In this document: positions 35,248-43,808 of the stretch, in pieces
Position numbering within the stretch: the stretch's first letter is position 1
Layout: the number at the start of each line of letters is the position of its first letter
NCBI GenBank assembly: GCA_965221725.1
Contig: OZ244909.1
Location: 4,030,001-4,094,000 of the forward strand
Source: HK1 sp965221725
GTDB lineage: Bacteria > Pseudomonadota > Gammaproteobacteria > HK1
DNA: 64,000 bases
Direction: 5' to 3'
Made by a program: the position numbers and the translations under genes
Notes under the pieces: model-generated
Seen by the model: the letters and a program-made list of their open reading frames with translations, nothing else
Databases searched by the model: none
What the model was told of the DNA's origin: nothing

Positions 35248-35275
35248 GGATCAGATCTGCCGGATGATCTGATCC
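35248..35275 (-). terminator. hairpin overlapping the stop codon of the NitT/TauT-type binding-protein gene
   Basis: GGATCAGATC at 35248-35257 and GATCTGATCC at 35266-35275 form a perfect 10-bp stem with an 8-base loop. On the minus strand it includes the last codons and the TGA stop at 35251-35253. It lies between the binding-protein and permease genes, as in the two other ABC operons here, and may act as a partial terminator or mRNA stabiliser. Confidence 0.65.
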
Positions 35276-36285
35276 GACACCAGTGCGTCCAGATCCGGCA
35301 TCCCGCCGATCCGGTTGTTCGCGACCAGGAACTCGGACTGCACACGAAGCGCGTTCGTGAGAATGCCGCGCGCGTAGACGTCCTTGATCTCCTGCGTGTC
35401 GAAGTAGAAGTAGCCGTTGAGCAGGGGTTCGACATCCTCCGGGGTGACACTCGCGCGACCCAGCCCGGCCTGCCAATCGACCATGCGCGCGACGACGCCC
35501 GCGTTGTCGTTTCGAAGCATGCCCACCCCTTTCTCGTGGAAGGCGCCGACGACTTCGATGAACGCCTGCTCGTTGGCGTCGAGCAGGGGCTGGGTGGTCA
35601 TGAATACGTCCATGATGCTCGGGCGTGATTCCAGCGGAATCCTGCTGCCGTCGGCGATGATGTTCGAGTCCGGCATCCGGTCCTGAATGAGCTTGCGGGA
35701 GGTGGCGAGCGGTACCGTCGCGTCGACCGCGCCCGCAATCAGCGCGGCCTGACCGTCGATCGGCTCCATGTTGACCCGGGTCAGCGGCATGTTCTGGAGG
35801 CCGTTGTTCGCCAGCACCACGTCGAGGAAGAAGTCGAAGTTCGTCCCGGAGGTCACCGCGATCTTGCGGCCCTCCAGATCCGCCAGCGACTTGACTTCGG
35901 GCCCCCCGTAGATGGTGAACAGCCCCGACGCGTCGCCGCAGATCGAAATCTCCCGGAAGTCGGCCACCTTCCTGTACATCGCGGCCAGCGGTGGCACCGA
36001 CCCGACGGTAATGGCATCGACCGATCCGCCCACCATCGCCTCGATGGCCGGCGGCCCGGACGGAAACACGCTGAACTCCATGTTCACGCCCGGCGCGAAT
36101 CCCTGGTCCTGCACCAGCCAGTAGATGCCGAACGCGTAGGCGGGGATGATGCCGATCCGCAGCGTATGGGTGGCGGCCGGCGACTGCCTGGCGAAGAAAC
36201 TCGGCACCGCGAATGCGGCGGCGGTCCCGGCTGCACCCTTCAGGATCGTTCGGCGGCTGATTGCGGCCGGGTGATCTTTCGACAT
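35251..36285 (-). CDS. NitT/TauT-family ABC transporter substrate-binding protein
   Basis: 344 residues from the ATG at 36285. The signal ISRRTILKGAAGTAAAFAVP has a twin-arginine motif, so Tat export is likely. The mature part begins HTLRIGIIPAYAFGIYWLVQ, then DLEGRKIAVTSGTNFDF and a later ADGSRIPLE, typical of the NMT1/SsuA-like fold. The class binds sulfonates, nitrate, thiamine precursors or aromatic acids. With a sulfatase downstream and allantoin-type genes divergent, the ligand could be an organosulfate or a nitrogen heterocycle; the sequence does not decide. Confidence 0.87.
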   Translation of the reverse strand: MSKDHPAAISRRTILKGAAGTAAAFAVPSFFARQSPAATHTLRIGIIPAYAFGIYWLVQDQGFAPGVNMEFSVFPSGPPAIEAMVGGSVDAITVGSVPPLAAMYRKVADFREISICGDASGLFTIYGGPEVKSLADLEGRKIAVTSGTNFDFFLDVVLANNGLQNMPLTRVNMEPIDGQAALIAGAVDATVPLATSRKLIQDRMPDSNIIADGSRIPLESRPSIMDVFMTTQPLLDANEQAFIEVVGAFHEKGVGMLRNDNAGVVARMVDWQAGLGRASVTPEDVEPLLNGYFYFDTQEIKDVYARGILTNALRVQSEFLVANNRIGGMPDLDALVSDQIIRQI

Positions 36286-36583
36286 TGTCCGTCCTCCTGA
36301 AATGCCTCGACGATGGTTCTTTGGCCGCGTTGTTCGGAACGGCACGCGGAATTCCGAGTATTCCCGGAATTGGGTGCCTGTCAACCGGGCGGTGCCGCTG
36401 CCCCACACTGGATGATCGGACCGATCCGGTCCACTATCCGCATCCGGACGTATCCGCGGAGATTTCGCGTCGACGTCCGGGGGTGACGCCGACGCATCGC
36501 TCCCGACACAACGCCCTCAATGCATCACTCCGACGCATCGACGATGGATCCGGCCCACCAACGGGTATCCGCAGCGCATCGCC
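36286..36583. promoter_or_regulatory. divergent promoter region with two dyad motifs
   Basis: 298 bases between the binding-protein gene and the allantoinase gene. AATTCCG (36350-36356) and CGGAATT (36365-36371) form a 7-bp dyad. GGACCG-ATC-CGGTCC (36418-36432) is a perfect 6-bp dyad, and in the duplicated copy near 31388 it is retained with one change. Both are plausible operator sites for the two divergent units. Confidence 0.5.
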
Positions 36584-36703
36584 ATGACCAGCCATCAGAC
36601 TCCGTACCCCCGGGACATGTGCGGCTACGGCCGTACCCCGCCCGATCCGCGCTGGCCGGGCGGTGCCCGCGTCGCGCTCCAGTTCGTCGTCAACTACGAG
36701 GAG
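36402..36703 (+). repeat. parental copy of the segment duplicated at 31373-31632
   Basis: Covers the upstream region and first 40 codons of the allantoinase gene. It shares long blocks with 31373-31632, in the same orientation and about 5 kb away, with the sulfatase-ABC block between the two copies. Confidence 0.82.
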
Positions 36704-37498
36704 GGCGGCGAGAACTGCGTGCTGCACGGCGATGCGGCGTCGGAGGCGTTCCTCTCCGAGATCGTCGGGGCGCGGCCGCTTGTGGGCGTGCGCCACATGA
36801 ACATGGAGTCGATCTACGAGTACGGCTCCCGGGCCGGATTCTGGCGGCTGTGGCGGATGTTCAAGCGGCGCGGGCTGCCGGTCACCGTCTACGGGGTGGC
36901 GATGGCCCTGGAACGCAACCCCGAGGCGGTGGCGGCGATGCGGGAAGCGGACTGGGAGATCGCGAGCCACGGGCTGCGCTGGATCGACTACCAGGGCGTG
37001 CCGCTCGACGTGGAGCGTGCGCACTTCGAGCAGGCCATGGCGATCCATGCTCGGGTCACCGGCGCCCGGCCGCTCGGCTGGTACACCGGCCGGACCAGCC
37101 CCAACACGCGCGACCTGGTCAAGGCCGACGGCGGCTTTCTATACGACTCCGACTCCTACGCGGACGACCTGCCGTACTGGGAGGACGCTCCGCACGGGCC
37201 GCATCTCGTGATCCCCTACACCCTGGATGCGAACGACATGCGCTTCGCCACCGCGCAGGGGTTCAACTCGGCCGACCAGTTCTTCGCCTATCTGCGCGAC
37301 AGCTTCGACATGCTCTACCGCGAGGGCGCCGAGAGCCCGAAGATGATGTCGGTCGGGCTCCATTGCCGGCTCGCCGGACGGCCCGGCCGCGCCGCCGGGC
37401 TCGAACGGTTCCTCGACCACGTCGCCGGGCACGATGGCGTGTGGGTGACCCGGCGTATCGACATCGCCCGCCACTGGCATGCGCACCACCGGCCCTGA
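36584..37498 (+). CDS. puuE: polysaccharide-deacetylase-family allantoinase (PuuE type)
   Basis: 304 residues. The start YPRDMCGYGRTPPDPRWPGG with LQFVVNYEEGGENC is the signature opening of PuuE. EIASHGLRWIDYQGV carries the conserved His region, and PLGWYTGRTSPNTRDLV and GFLYDSDSYADDLPYW follow as in the family. PuuE hydrolyses allantoin to allantoate without the metal site of classical allantoinase. It is followed by a PucG-like aminotransferase, consistent with purine or ureide breakdown. A truncated duplicate of its 5' end lies at 31510-31644. Confidence 0.88.
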   Translation: MTSHQTPYPRDMCGYGRTPPDPRWPGGARVALQFVVNYEEGGENCVLHGDAASEAFLSEIVGARPLVGVRHMNMESIYEYGSRAGFWRLWRMFKRRGLPVTVYGVAMALERNPEAVAAMREADWEIASHGLRWIDYQGVPLDVERAHFEQAMAIHARVTGARPLGWYTGRTSPNTRDLVKADGGFLYDSDSYADDLPYWEDAPHGPHLVIPYTLDANDMRFATAQGFNSADQFFAYLRDSFDMLYREGAESPKMMSVGLHCRLAGRPGRAAGLERFLDHVAGHDGVWVTRRIDIARHWHAHHRP

Positions 37499-37670
37499 CG
37501 CGCTGCGGCCTCGAAACCATGCGTCATCCGCCGCTTCGAGCCTCCGGGTCGCACCCGCGCGCGGCCCACCGGTTGCCCACCAGTTGCTCCTTGCGCGACA
37601 GCGCGAGGCAGGTACCCTGACCGCGGGCGGTGTTCACGGCATTCGCGCCGACCGTGCATGAGGACCCTCC

Positions 37671-38897
37671 ATGAACCAGCCGTTCGAACCCCTGAACCCC
37701 CCGCCGCGTCGTCTGATGGGCCCCGGCCCGGTGGATGTCGACCCTCGCGTGCTGCAGGCGATGTCGCTGCCGCTGCTCGGGCAGTTCGACCCGCGCTTCA
37801 CCGAGTACATGAACGAGGTGATGACGCTCTACCGGCAGGTGTTCCGCACCGCCAACCGCTGGACGCTGCTGGTCGACGGCACCGCCCGCGCCGGCATCGA
37901 GGCGGTCCTGGTCTCCGTGCTGGAGCCGGGCGACCGGGTGCTGGTGCCGATCTTCGGGCGGTTCGGGCACCTGCTGTGCGAGATTGCGCACCGCTGCCGG
38001 GCCGAGGTCGTCACCATCGAGACCGAGTGGGGCACGGTGTTCGACCCGCAGCAGATCGAAGACGCGGTGAAGCGGCACCGCCCGAAGCTCGTCGCCCTCG
38101 TGCAGGGAGACACGTCGACCACCATGGCCCAGCCCCTGGACGCTGTCGGCCGGATCTGCCGCGACCACGGAGCGCTGGTGCACGTCGACGCCACTGCGTC
38201 GGTGACCGGCATGCCGCTGGAGACCGATGCCTGGCAGCTCGATGCGGTATCCGCCGGGTTGCAGAAGTGTCTGTCCGGTCCGCCGGGCATCGCGCCGGTG
38301 ACCTTCAACGACCGGGTGGAGGCGGTGGTGCGGTCGCGCCGGCACGTGGAGCAGGGCATCCGCCCGGACGATTACGAGGCCGGCGCCGGGCGCATCATCC
38401 AGTCGAACTACTTCGACCTCTCGATGCTGATGGACTACTGGAGCGAGTCGCGGCTGAACCACCACACCGAGGCGACTTCCATGCTCTACGCGGCGCGGGA
38501 ATGCGCCCGCATCGTGGTGGACGAAGGGCTCGAACCCCGGTTCGACCGCCACGCCCGGGCGAGCCGCGCGCTGACTGCGGGCCTTGCCGCCATGGGCCTG
38601 GAGCTGTTCGGCGACCAGGCCCACAAGATGCCCAACGTGACCGGTGTGTACATCCCCGACGGGGTCCCCGGGGATGCGGTGCGCGCGGCGCTGCTTGAAG
38701 ATTTCGGATTGGAGATCGGGACCTCGTTCGGCCCGCTGCACGGCCGGATCTGGCGGATCGGCACCATGGGATACGGGTGCCGGCGGGACAACGTGATGAC
38801 GTGTCTGGCGGCGCTGGAGGTGACGCTGCGCCGGTTCGGCCATGCGAGCGCGCCGGGGGCGGGCGTGGACGCGGCGCTCGCGGCGTGGGATGCGTAG
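37671..38897 (+). CDS. pucG: class V aminotransferase, probable (S)-ureidoglycine-glyoxylate aminotransferase
   Basis: PLP enzyme of 408 residues. RRLMGPGPVDVDPRVLQAMS is the standard opening; TLLVDGTARAGIEAVLVSVL binds the phosphate; VHVDATASVTG carries the ring-binding Asp; AVSAGLQKCLSGPPGIAPVT carries the Schiff-base Lys. The QKCLSGPPG form matches PucG-like enzymes, which move the amino group of ureidoglycine to glyoxylate. The adjacent puuE-like gene supports this over serine-glyoxylate aminotransferase, which remains possible. GGACCC lies near the ATG. Confidence 0.8.
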   Translation: MNQPFEPLNPPPRRLMGPGPVDVDPRVLQAMSLPLLGQFDPRFTEYMNEVMTLYRQVFRTANRWTLLVDGTARAGIEAVLVSVLEPGDRVLVPIFGRFGHLLCEIAHRCRAEVVTIETEWGTVFDPQQIEDAVKRHRPKLVALVQGDTSTTMAQPLDAVGRICRDHGALVHVDATASVTGMPLETDAWQLDAVSAGLQKCLSGPPGIAPVTFNDRVEAVVRSRRHVEQGIRPDDYEAGAGRIIQSNYFDLSMLMDYWSESRLNHHTEATSMLYAARECARIVVDEGLEPRFDRHARASRALTAGLAAMGLELFGDQAHKMPNVTGVYIPDGVPGDAVRAALLEDFGLEIGTSFGPLHGRIWRIGTMGYGCRRDNVMTCLAALEVTLRRFGHASAPGAGVDAALAAWDA

Positions 38898-39178
38898 GCC
38901 GGCGGTTCCCGCCGACGCATCGGCAGGCCGGCCCGTGGCGCGGTTCCGGCGGGATTCAGTCCTTCGGAGGCTCCGGGCGGGGCCGTTTCAAGCATGGGTT
39001 CCGGTCCGGCGGGAGTTTCCGTGGGCAGGTCCAGGGGGGGCGGTGCCGCCTCTGGCCGAAGAATGAAACCGCTCGATTCCTGCGAGACCGTGACCACTCA
39101 TGCCAAGCGCAGCCTTGTGACCGTGGCCCGTCACCGGCCGGACCGAGACGTGCCGCCGGCGCGCGGAGTGCAGTGTCG

Positions 39179-39559
39179 ATGTCGCAGGAGCTGACCTGCT
39201 GGAAGTGCGGCGCCCCGCTCGCGGCGGTGCCGGTCCCCTTCGCGCGGGTCGCGGAGTGTGCGCAGTGCCGCGCCGACCTGCATGTGTGCCGGATGTGCGA
39301 GTTCTTCGACCCGGGGGTCCGCCGGGGGTGTCGGGAGCCGGTGGCCGAAGAGGTGTCGGACCGGGAGCGTGCGAACTTCTGCGGATACTTCACCCCGGTC
39401 GCGGGATTGGGCCCGGGCGTGGTAGATGGGGCGTCGTCGGCGGCGCGGGCCGAACTCGAGCGCCTGTTCGATCTTCCGGCGGCGGGGACCTCGTCGCCGG
39501 GAGATGCCGACGAGGCGCGGCGGCGGCTCGACGCGCTGTTCGGAGACGACCGCGAGTAA
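39179..39559 (+). CDS. conserved hypothetical zinc-ribbon protein
   Basis: 126 residues from the ATG at 39179 (MSQELTCWKCGAPL). Four CxxC/CxxxC-type pairs are visible: CWKCG, CAQC, CRMC and a later CREP plus FCGYF. The N-terminal half is therefore a double zinc ribbon, and the tail (residues 90-126) is acidic and helical (ARAELERLFDL, ARRRLDALFGD). Such proteins are conserved but uncharacterised. It ends 19 bases before the Tat-exported aldo/keto reductase gene. Confidence 0.7.
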   Translation: MSQELTCWKCGAPLAAVPVPFARVAECAQCRADLHVCRMCEFFDPGVRRGCREPVAEEVSDRERANFCGYFTPVAGLGPGVVDGASSAARAELERLFDLPAAGTSSPGDADEARRRLDALFGDDRE

Positions 39560-39578
39560 AACGGGAGGTGGAGGGGCG

Positions 39579-40775
39579 ATGATGGACCGGCGGCAATTTC
39601 TCGGTACGGGAGCCGGACTGACGGCGGGTCTCGTCGGGCTCGGCTCCGGCGGCGCGCGCGCCGATGCGCCGCGCGTCCGGCGCTACGTCACGCTCGGAAA
39701 CACCGGCCTGCGCGTCTCCGACATCTCGTTCGGGTCCAGCCGGTCGGCCGATCCGGAACTCGTGCGCCATGCGGTTGCGCGCGGCGTTACCTACTTCGAT
39801 ACCGCCGAGAGCTATCGAGGCGGCCGGGCCGAGGAGGCGATCGGGGAGGCGCTCGAGGGTGAGCGCCATCGCTACGTCATCGCGTCGAAGCACAAGGCGT
39901 GGAGCAGCGAGTCCCGCCGCCAGATGATGTCCGCACTCGAAGGGTCGTTGCGGCGCCTGCGCACCGACTACGTGGACATCTACTTCAATCACGCCGTCAA
40001 CGACGTGCGCCGGCTGAAGAACCCCGAATGGGCGGAGTTCACCGACCGCGCGATCCGCGACGGCAAGATTCGCTTCCGGGGCATGTCCGGCCACGGCAGC
40101 GCACTCGTCGAGTGCCTGGACCACGCCGTCGATCATGACCTCGCCGACGTGGTCCTCGTCGCCTGGAACTTCGCGCAGGACCCGAGCTTCTACGAGAAGC
40201 TGCGCGCGCAGCTCCACTTCGTGGCGCTCCAGCCCGAACTGGGGCGGGCCATCGAGCGGGCGAGCGCGAAAGGGGTCGGGGTGGTCGCGATGAAGGTGCT
40301 GATGGGGGCGCGCATCAACGACATGCGTCCCTGGGAGGTGGGCGGAGCCACCTTCGCGCAGGCCGCGTTCCGGTGGGTCCTGTCGAGCCCGCTCGTGGAC
40401 GGCCTCGTGATCTCGATGACCAGCACCGCCGGTATCGACGAGTACGTCGCCGCCTCGGGTTCCGGCCCCGTCGGTGCGGCCGACACGCACCTGCTCGCGC
40501 GCTACGCGGCGTTGCAGGATGCCCGGTACTGCCGGCACGGGTGCAACGCGTGCGAGGCGAGCTGCCCCGCCGGGGTCGCGATCCCGGAGGTGCTGCGCAC
40601 CCGCATGTACGATGTGGACTACGGCGATTCCCGGCTCGCCCGCGCCGACTACGCGGCGCTTGGCGCGGGGGCCGGTGCCTGTCTCGGGTGCGACGGGACG
40701 CCGTGTCTGGGTGCCTGCCCGCACCGCATTCCGATCCCGGCGTTCACGCGCGACGCGGCGACGCGGCTCGGCTGA
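39579..40775 (+). CDS. Tat-exported aldo/keto reductase with C-terminal 4Fe-4S motifs
   Basis: 398 residues. The signal DRRQFLGTGAGLTAGLVG carries a twin-arginine motif, so the folded enzyme is probably exported with its cofactors. The aldo/keto reductase barrel follows: TYFDTAESYRGGRAEEAIG (Asp74, Tyr79), IASKHKAW (Lys104) and a later His in VDIYFNHAV, the catalytic tetrad. The C-terminus (about residues 310-395) has CRHGCNACEASCP and CLGCDGTPCLGACP, a ferredoxin-like 2x[4Fe-4S] domain. The enzyme may transfer electrons between a carbonyl substrate and a membrane or periplasmic partner. GGAGG precedes the start. Confidence 0.85.
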   Translation: MMDRRQFLGTGAGLTAGLVGLGSGGARADAPRVRRYVTLGNTGLRVSDISFGSSRSADPELVRHAVARGVTYFDTAESYRGGRAEEAIGEALEGERHRYVIASKHKAWSSESRRQMMSALEGSLRRLRTDYVDIYFNHAVNDVRRLKNPEWAEFTDRAIRDGKIRFRGMSGHGSALVECLDHAVDHDLADVVLVAWNFAQDPSFYEKLRAQLHFVALQPELGRAIERASAKGVGVVAMKVLMGARINDMRPWEVGGATFAQAAFRWVLSSPLVDGLVISMTSTAGIDEYVAASGSGPVGAADTHLLARYAALQDARYCRHGCNACEASCPAGVAIPEVLRTRMYDVDYGDSRLARADYAALGAGAGACLGCDGTPCLGACPHRIPIPAFTRDAATRLG

Positions 40776-40816
40776 GCGGCCGGGCGCGATCCACGGACGC
40801 CGCGGAGCGTCGGGCC

Positions 40817-41206
40817 ATGACCGTATTCCTCGCCCATTTCCTGTTCGTCCTCGCCGCGTGGACGGTGGTCATCAAGTACCTGTTCCCCGTCGCCTGGGCC
40901 CTCGCCCACGGGCTTGCGCCCACCACGCACGTCTACCTCGACTTCTGGCCGGTGGTGCATGTCTGGCTTGGCTGGGCCCTGCTCGCGCGCCCGCGCTACA
41001 CCCGGTGGCTGGCGCTGGTCGTCGCCGTCGTCGAAATCGCGATCGTGGTGACGAAGTTCGTGCTGTTCCTCGGTGCGCCGGAGTGGACCCTCTGGACCAC
41101 GAACTGGTTCATCAACAAGCTCTTCGTGCTCGGCTGTTTCGGCCTGATGCTGGGCCATCTGCTGGCGAGGCGGGAGGAGTACGCGCCGCGAAGCGCGGCG
41201 GCGTGA
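40817..41206 (+). CDS. small membrane protein, four predicted transmembrane segments
   Basis: 129 residues. Hydrophobic segments lie at about residues 4-26 (LAHFLFVLAAWTVVIKYLFP), 38-58, 62-88 (LALVVAVVEIAIVVTKFVLF) and 97-118 (WFINKLFVLGCFGLMLGHLL). No family is recognised. It lies 41 bases after the Tat-exported reductase and 114 bases before the selenoprotein gene, so it could be a membrane partner for either. The tail is short and basic. Confidence 0.6.
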   Translation: MTVFLAHFLFVLAAWTVVIKYLFPVAWALAHGLAPTTHVYLDFWPVVHVWLGWALLARPRYTRWLALVVAVVEIAIVVTKFVLFLGAPEWTLWTTNWFINKLFVLGCFGLMLGHLLARREEYAPRSAAA

Positions 41207-41320
41207 GGGGCCACCGCCTGCCGGCGTGGCTGTTGACGGATGACGAACCTTGTGGCACCGGAGGCGCCCGCATTATCTTCGCGCATCGGGCGCAGGCCGC
41301 CACGACGACGGAGCGAATCC

Positions 41321-42241
41321 ATGTCCGGACCGCCGGTCGACTACATCGAGCACACCGCAAAACGGTACGGAGCGCTCGGCTATCCGCCGTACAGGTGGGT
41401 TCACAACGACGACGAGCCCCCGTTCGCGCCGGTGGCGAAGCCGCTCGCGGCGTCGCGGATCGGGCTGATCGCCTCCGGGGGCATCTATCGCGTCGGCCAG
41501 GTTGCGTTCCACTACCGGGACGACTCGAGTTACCGGATCATCCCCCGCGACTGCGCGGTGTCCGAGCTTCGGGCGACGCACTTCGCCTACGACCTCACCG
41601 ACGCCCGCTCCGATCCGAACGTGGTATTCCCGCTCGCGACGCTGCGCGCGGAGGCACGCGACGGTGGCATCGGGGAGGTCGCCCCCGATGCGTACACGTT
41701 CATGGGTGGTATCTACTCGGCGCGCCGGGTCCGTGAACGCCTCGCGCCCGCGCTCGCCGAGCGCATGGAGGAAGATGCGGTCGACGCCGCGCTGCTCGTC
41801 CCGGTCTGACCGGTGTGCCATCAGTCCGTGGGACTGATCGCGCGAGAGATCGAAGGCCGCGGAATCCCGACCCTCTCCATGTCGAGCGCATATTCGATCA
41901 CCGCCGCCGTCCGTCCGCCGCGTGCGGTATACCTCGACTTCCCGCTCGGACACACGGCGGGGAAGCCGCACGACGCGGCGCTGCAGCGGCGGATTCTGCG
42001 CGATGCGCTCGAAGCGCTCGTCACCATCGACACGCCGGGGACGATCCGCCGGCTTGCGTACCGATGGAGCGAGGACGACGCCTGGAAGGACTCGGTGATG
42101 CATCCGCGCCCCGGCGGCGCCAGCGGAGACGACCGCATCGAGCGGCATCCCGATCCGCAGTACCAGTGCGAGGACGATCGGATCGCGGCCGAGGCGGCGC
42201 TCGCGCGCGGCGGATGCCGGGGCTGCGTGTTCCTGTCGTGA
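41321..42241 (+). CDS. GrdB/PrdB-family reductase-like selenoprotein with in-frame TGA (Sec163)
   Basis: 306 residues when the TGA at 41807-41809 is read as selenocysteine. Before it: YIEHTAKRYGALGYPPYRWV, LIASGGIYRVGQVAFHYRDD and AYTFMGGIYSARRVRERLAP. After it, in the same frame: PVCHQSVGLIAREIEGRGIP, YLDFPLGHTAGKPHDAALQR and RLAYRWSEDDAWKDSV. This is the layout of the glycine/sarcosine/betaine/D-proline reductase selenoprotein B family, with the active motif V-U-P-V-C-H. A hairpin matching the bacterial SECIS model follows at 41814-41844. The start ATG is at 41321. If the TGA acted as a stop, only the first 162 residues would be made. Confidence 0.87.
41807..41844 (+). promoter_or_regulatory. 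UGA selenocysteine codon and predicted bacterial SECIS element
   Basis: The TGA is at 41807-41809. ATCAGTCC (41820-41827) and GGACTGAT (41831-41838) pair perfectly over 8 bp around the loop GTG. Below a C-C mismatch, five further pairs (41814-41818 with 41840-41844, two of them G-U) extend the stem. The loop starts with G and begins 18 bases after the TGA. All three features fit the bacterial SECIS consensus (apical G in the first loop positions, 4-16 bp upper stem, 16-37 bases from UGA). Confidence 0.82.
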
Positions 42242-42384
42242 CCACTCAAGTTGCCCCTCACGCCGCACGCCGAGCCCGTTGCGGGCTCGCGGTCGGATTG
42301 TTGTCTTGACGGTACAATGGCGGTAGTGAGACGCGATCGGATCCGAATCTCGAACGCCGCCCCGGCAGAGGCAGACCGCGCGAA

Positions 42385-43803
42385 ATGCTGACCCGTCTTG
42401 AAGTCGATGGATTCAGGAATCTCATCGGGTTTGCCGTGGACTTCGGTCCGTACACCTGCATTGCCGGACAGAACGGAGTTGGAAAGTCCAACATCTTTGA
42501 TGCCATCCACTTTCTGTCCCTGCTGGCCGATAATTCGATTCTCGAAGCTGCGGTTCGCGTCCGGGCGCGGACCGAAGATACTGCCCGGCTGGATGACTTG
42601 TTCTTCCGCGCGGAGTCAACGAGCAGAGATTCCTTCACACTCGCCGCCGAGATGCTGGTCGGGCAGGACGTCACCGACGACTTCGGTCGCCCGGGCAAGG
42701 CCACCTCGACATTCCTGCGGTACGAAGTCGAAATCGGCAAGAAATATGCTCCTTCCAACAAGTCCTCGCGGTCTATTTTCGATATGGAACTCCGTTCGGA
42801 ATCCTTGCGTCACATTCGGCAGGGCGATGCCAGAAAAAGACTCCGATTTTCTCATTCCAAGTCGGAATTCAGGGACAAGGTGGTTCGCAATCGAAGGTTC
42901 GCGAAGACAGGGTATATCTCGACGGAACAGGGTATGGATGGGGCAGCGGAGATCATCGTCCATCAGGATGGTGGATCGAGAGGCCCCGGCCAGCGAGCTC
43001 CGGCTCGCTCGGCGCCACGAACAATCGTGGGTACGACCAATACGGTTGCGACTCCGACCGTGCTCGCTGCGCGCCGGGAGATGCAGAAATGGCGGCTGCT
43101 TTCACTCGAACCGAGCGCCATGCGTCGTCCCGACCGCCTTGCAAGAGATCCGACTGTCGTTTCCGACAATGGAGCGCATCTTGCCGCTACCCTGTATCGG
43201 CTGAAGCAGATGGAGGGTCCGGACGGCAGTGTCGTCGGGAGAATTTCGTCCAGGCTTGCAGAGCTTGTGCCGGTGACCACCGTCGAGGTCGAACGGGACG
43301 ACGTGCGCGAGCTTCTGACGCTGGCGGTGACTGAAGTCAGCGGTCAGCGATTCGCGGCAAACGCTATTTCGGACGGTACGTTGCGATTCCTTGCGCTCTC
43401 GGTGCTGGCCGAAGATCCGGAAACTACTGGCTTGATATGTATTGAAGAGCCGGAGAACGGCATTCATCCCGAACGACTACCGGCCATGGCGGAGCTGATT
43501 CGGGATCTGGCGGTGGATGTCGACGGTCCGATTGATGCGGGAAACGTCATGCGTCAGGTGATTCTGGCGACTCATTCTCCCTATTTCTTGCAGCTTCAGA
43601 GTCCGGACGATGTATTGCTGGCACAAGAAGCCGTGGTGCGATACGGCGAATCCTCCGTGCGTGGTCTGCGATGTCATCCGCTCAAGGGCAGTTGGAGGGC
43701 AAACATCGAGAGCGGTAGCCCGGTTCTTGGAATGTCGATGATGCAGGATTATCTGCAGCCACCGGAAGGTGTACAACTTCGCCTGCCGTTTGGTTCGACC
43801 TGA
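42385..43803 (+). CDS. AAA family ATPase (RecF/OLD-like, AAA_21)
   Basis: 472 residues of the SMC/RecF-like ATPase fold. MLTRLEVDGFRNLIGFAVDF opens the first strand; Walker A is CIAGQNGVGKSNIFDAI (about residues 25-41). Signature ISDGTLRFLALSVL, Walker B LICIEEPENGIHPERLP and switch ILATHSPYFLQL are in the C-terminal half. The middle carries a divergent insertion. It is followed by a small TOPRIM-like protein after five bases. ATPase plus TOPRIM-like pairs of this kind are typical of anti-phage modules, but I cannot assign a named system. Confidence 0.85.
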   Translation: MLTRLEVDGFRNLIGFAVDFGPYTCIAGQNGVGKSNIFDAIHFLSLLADNSILEAAVRVRARTEDTARLDDLFFRAESTSRDSFTLAAEMLVGQDVTDDFGRPGKATSTFLRYEVEIGKKYAPSNKSSRSIFDMELRSESLRHIRQGDARKRLRFSHSKSEFRDKVVRNRRFAKTGYISTEQGMDGAAEIIVHQDGGSRGPGQRAPARSAPRTIVGTTNTVATPTVLAARREMQKWRLLSLEPSAMRRPDRLARDPTVVSDNGAHLAATLYRLKQMEGPDGSVVGRISSRLAELVPVTTVEVERDDVRELLTLAVTEVSGQRFAANAISDGTLRFLALSVLAEDPETTGLICIEEPENGIHPERLPAMAELIRDLAVDVDGPIDAGNVMRQVILATHSPYFLQLQSPDDVLLAQEAVVRYGESSVRGLRCHPLKGSWRANIESGSPVLGMSMMQDYLQPPEGVQLRLPFGST

Positions 43804-43808
43804 TACTA

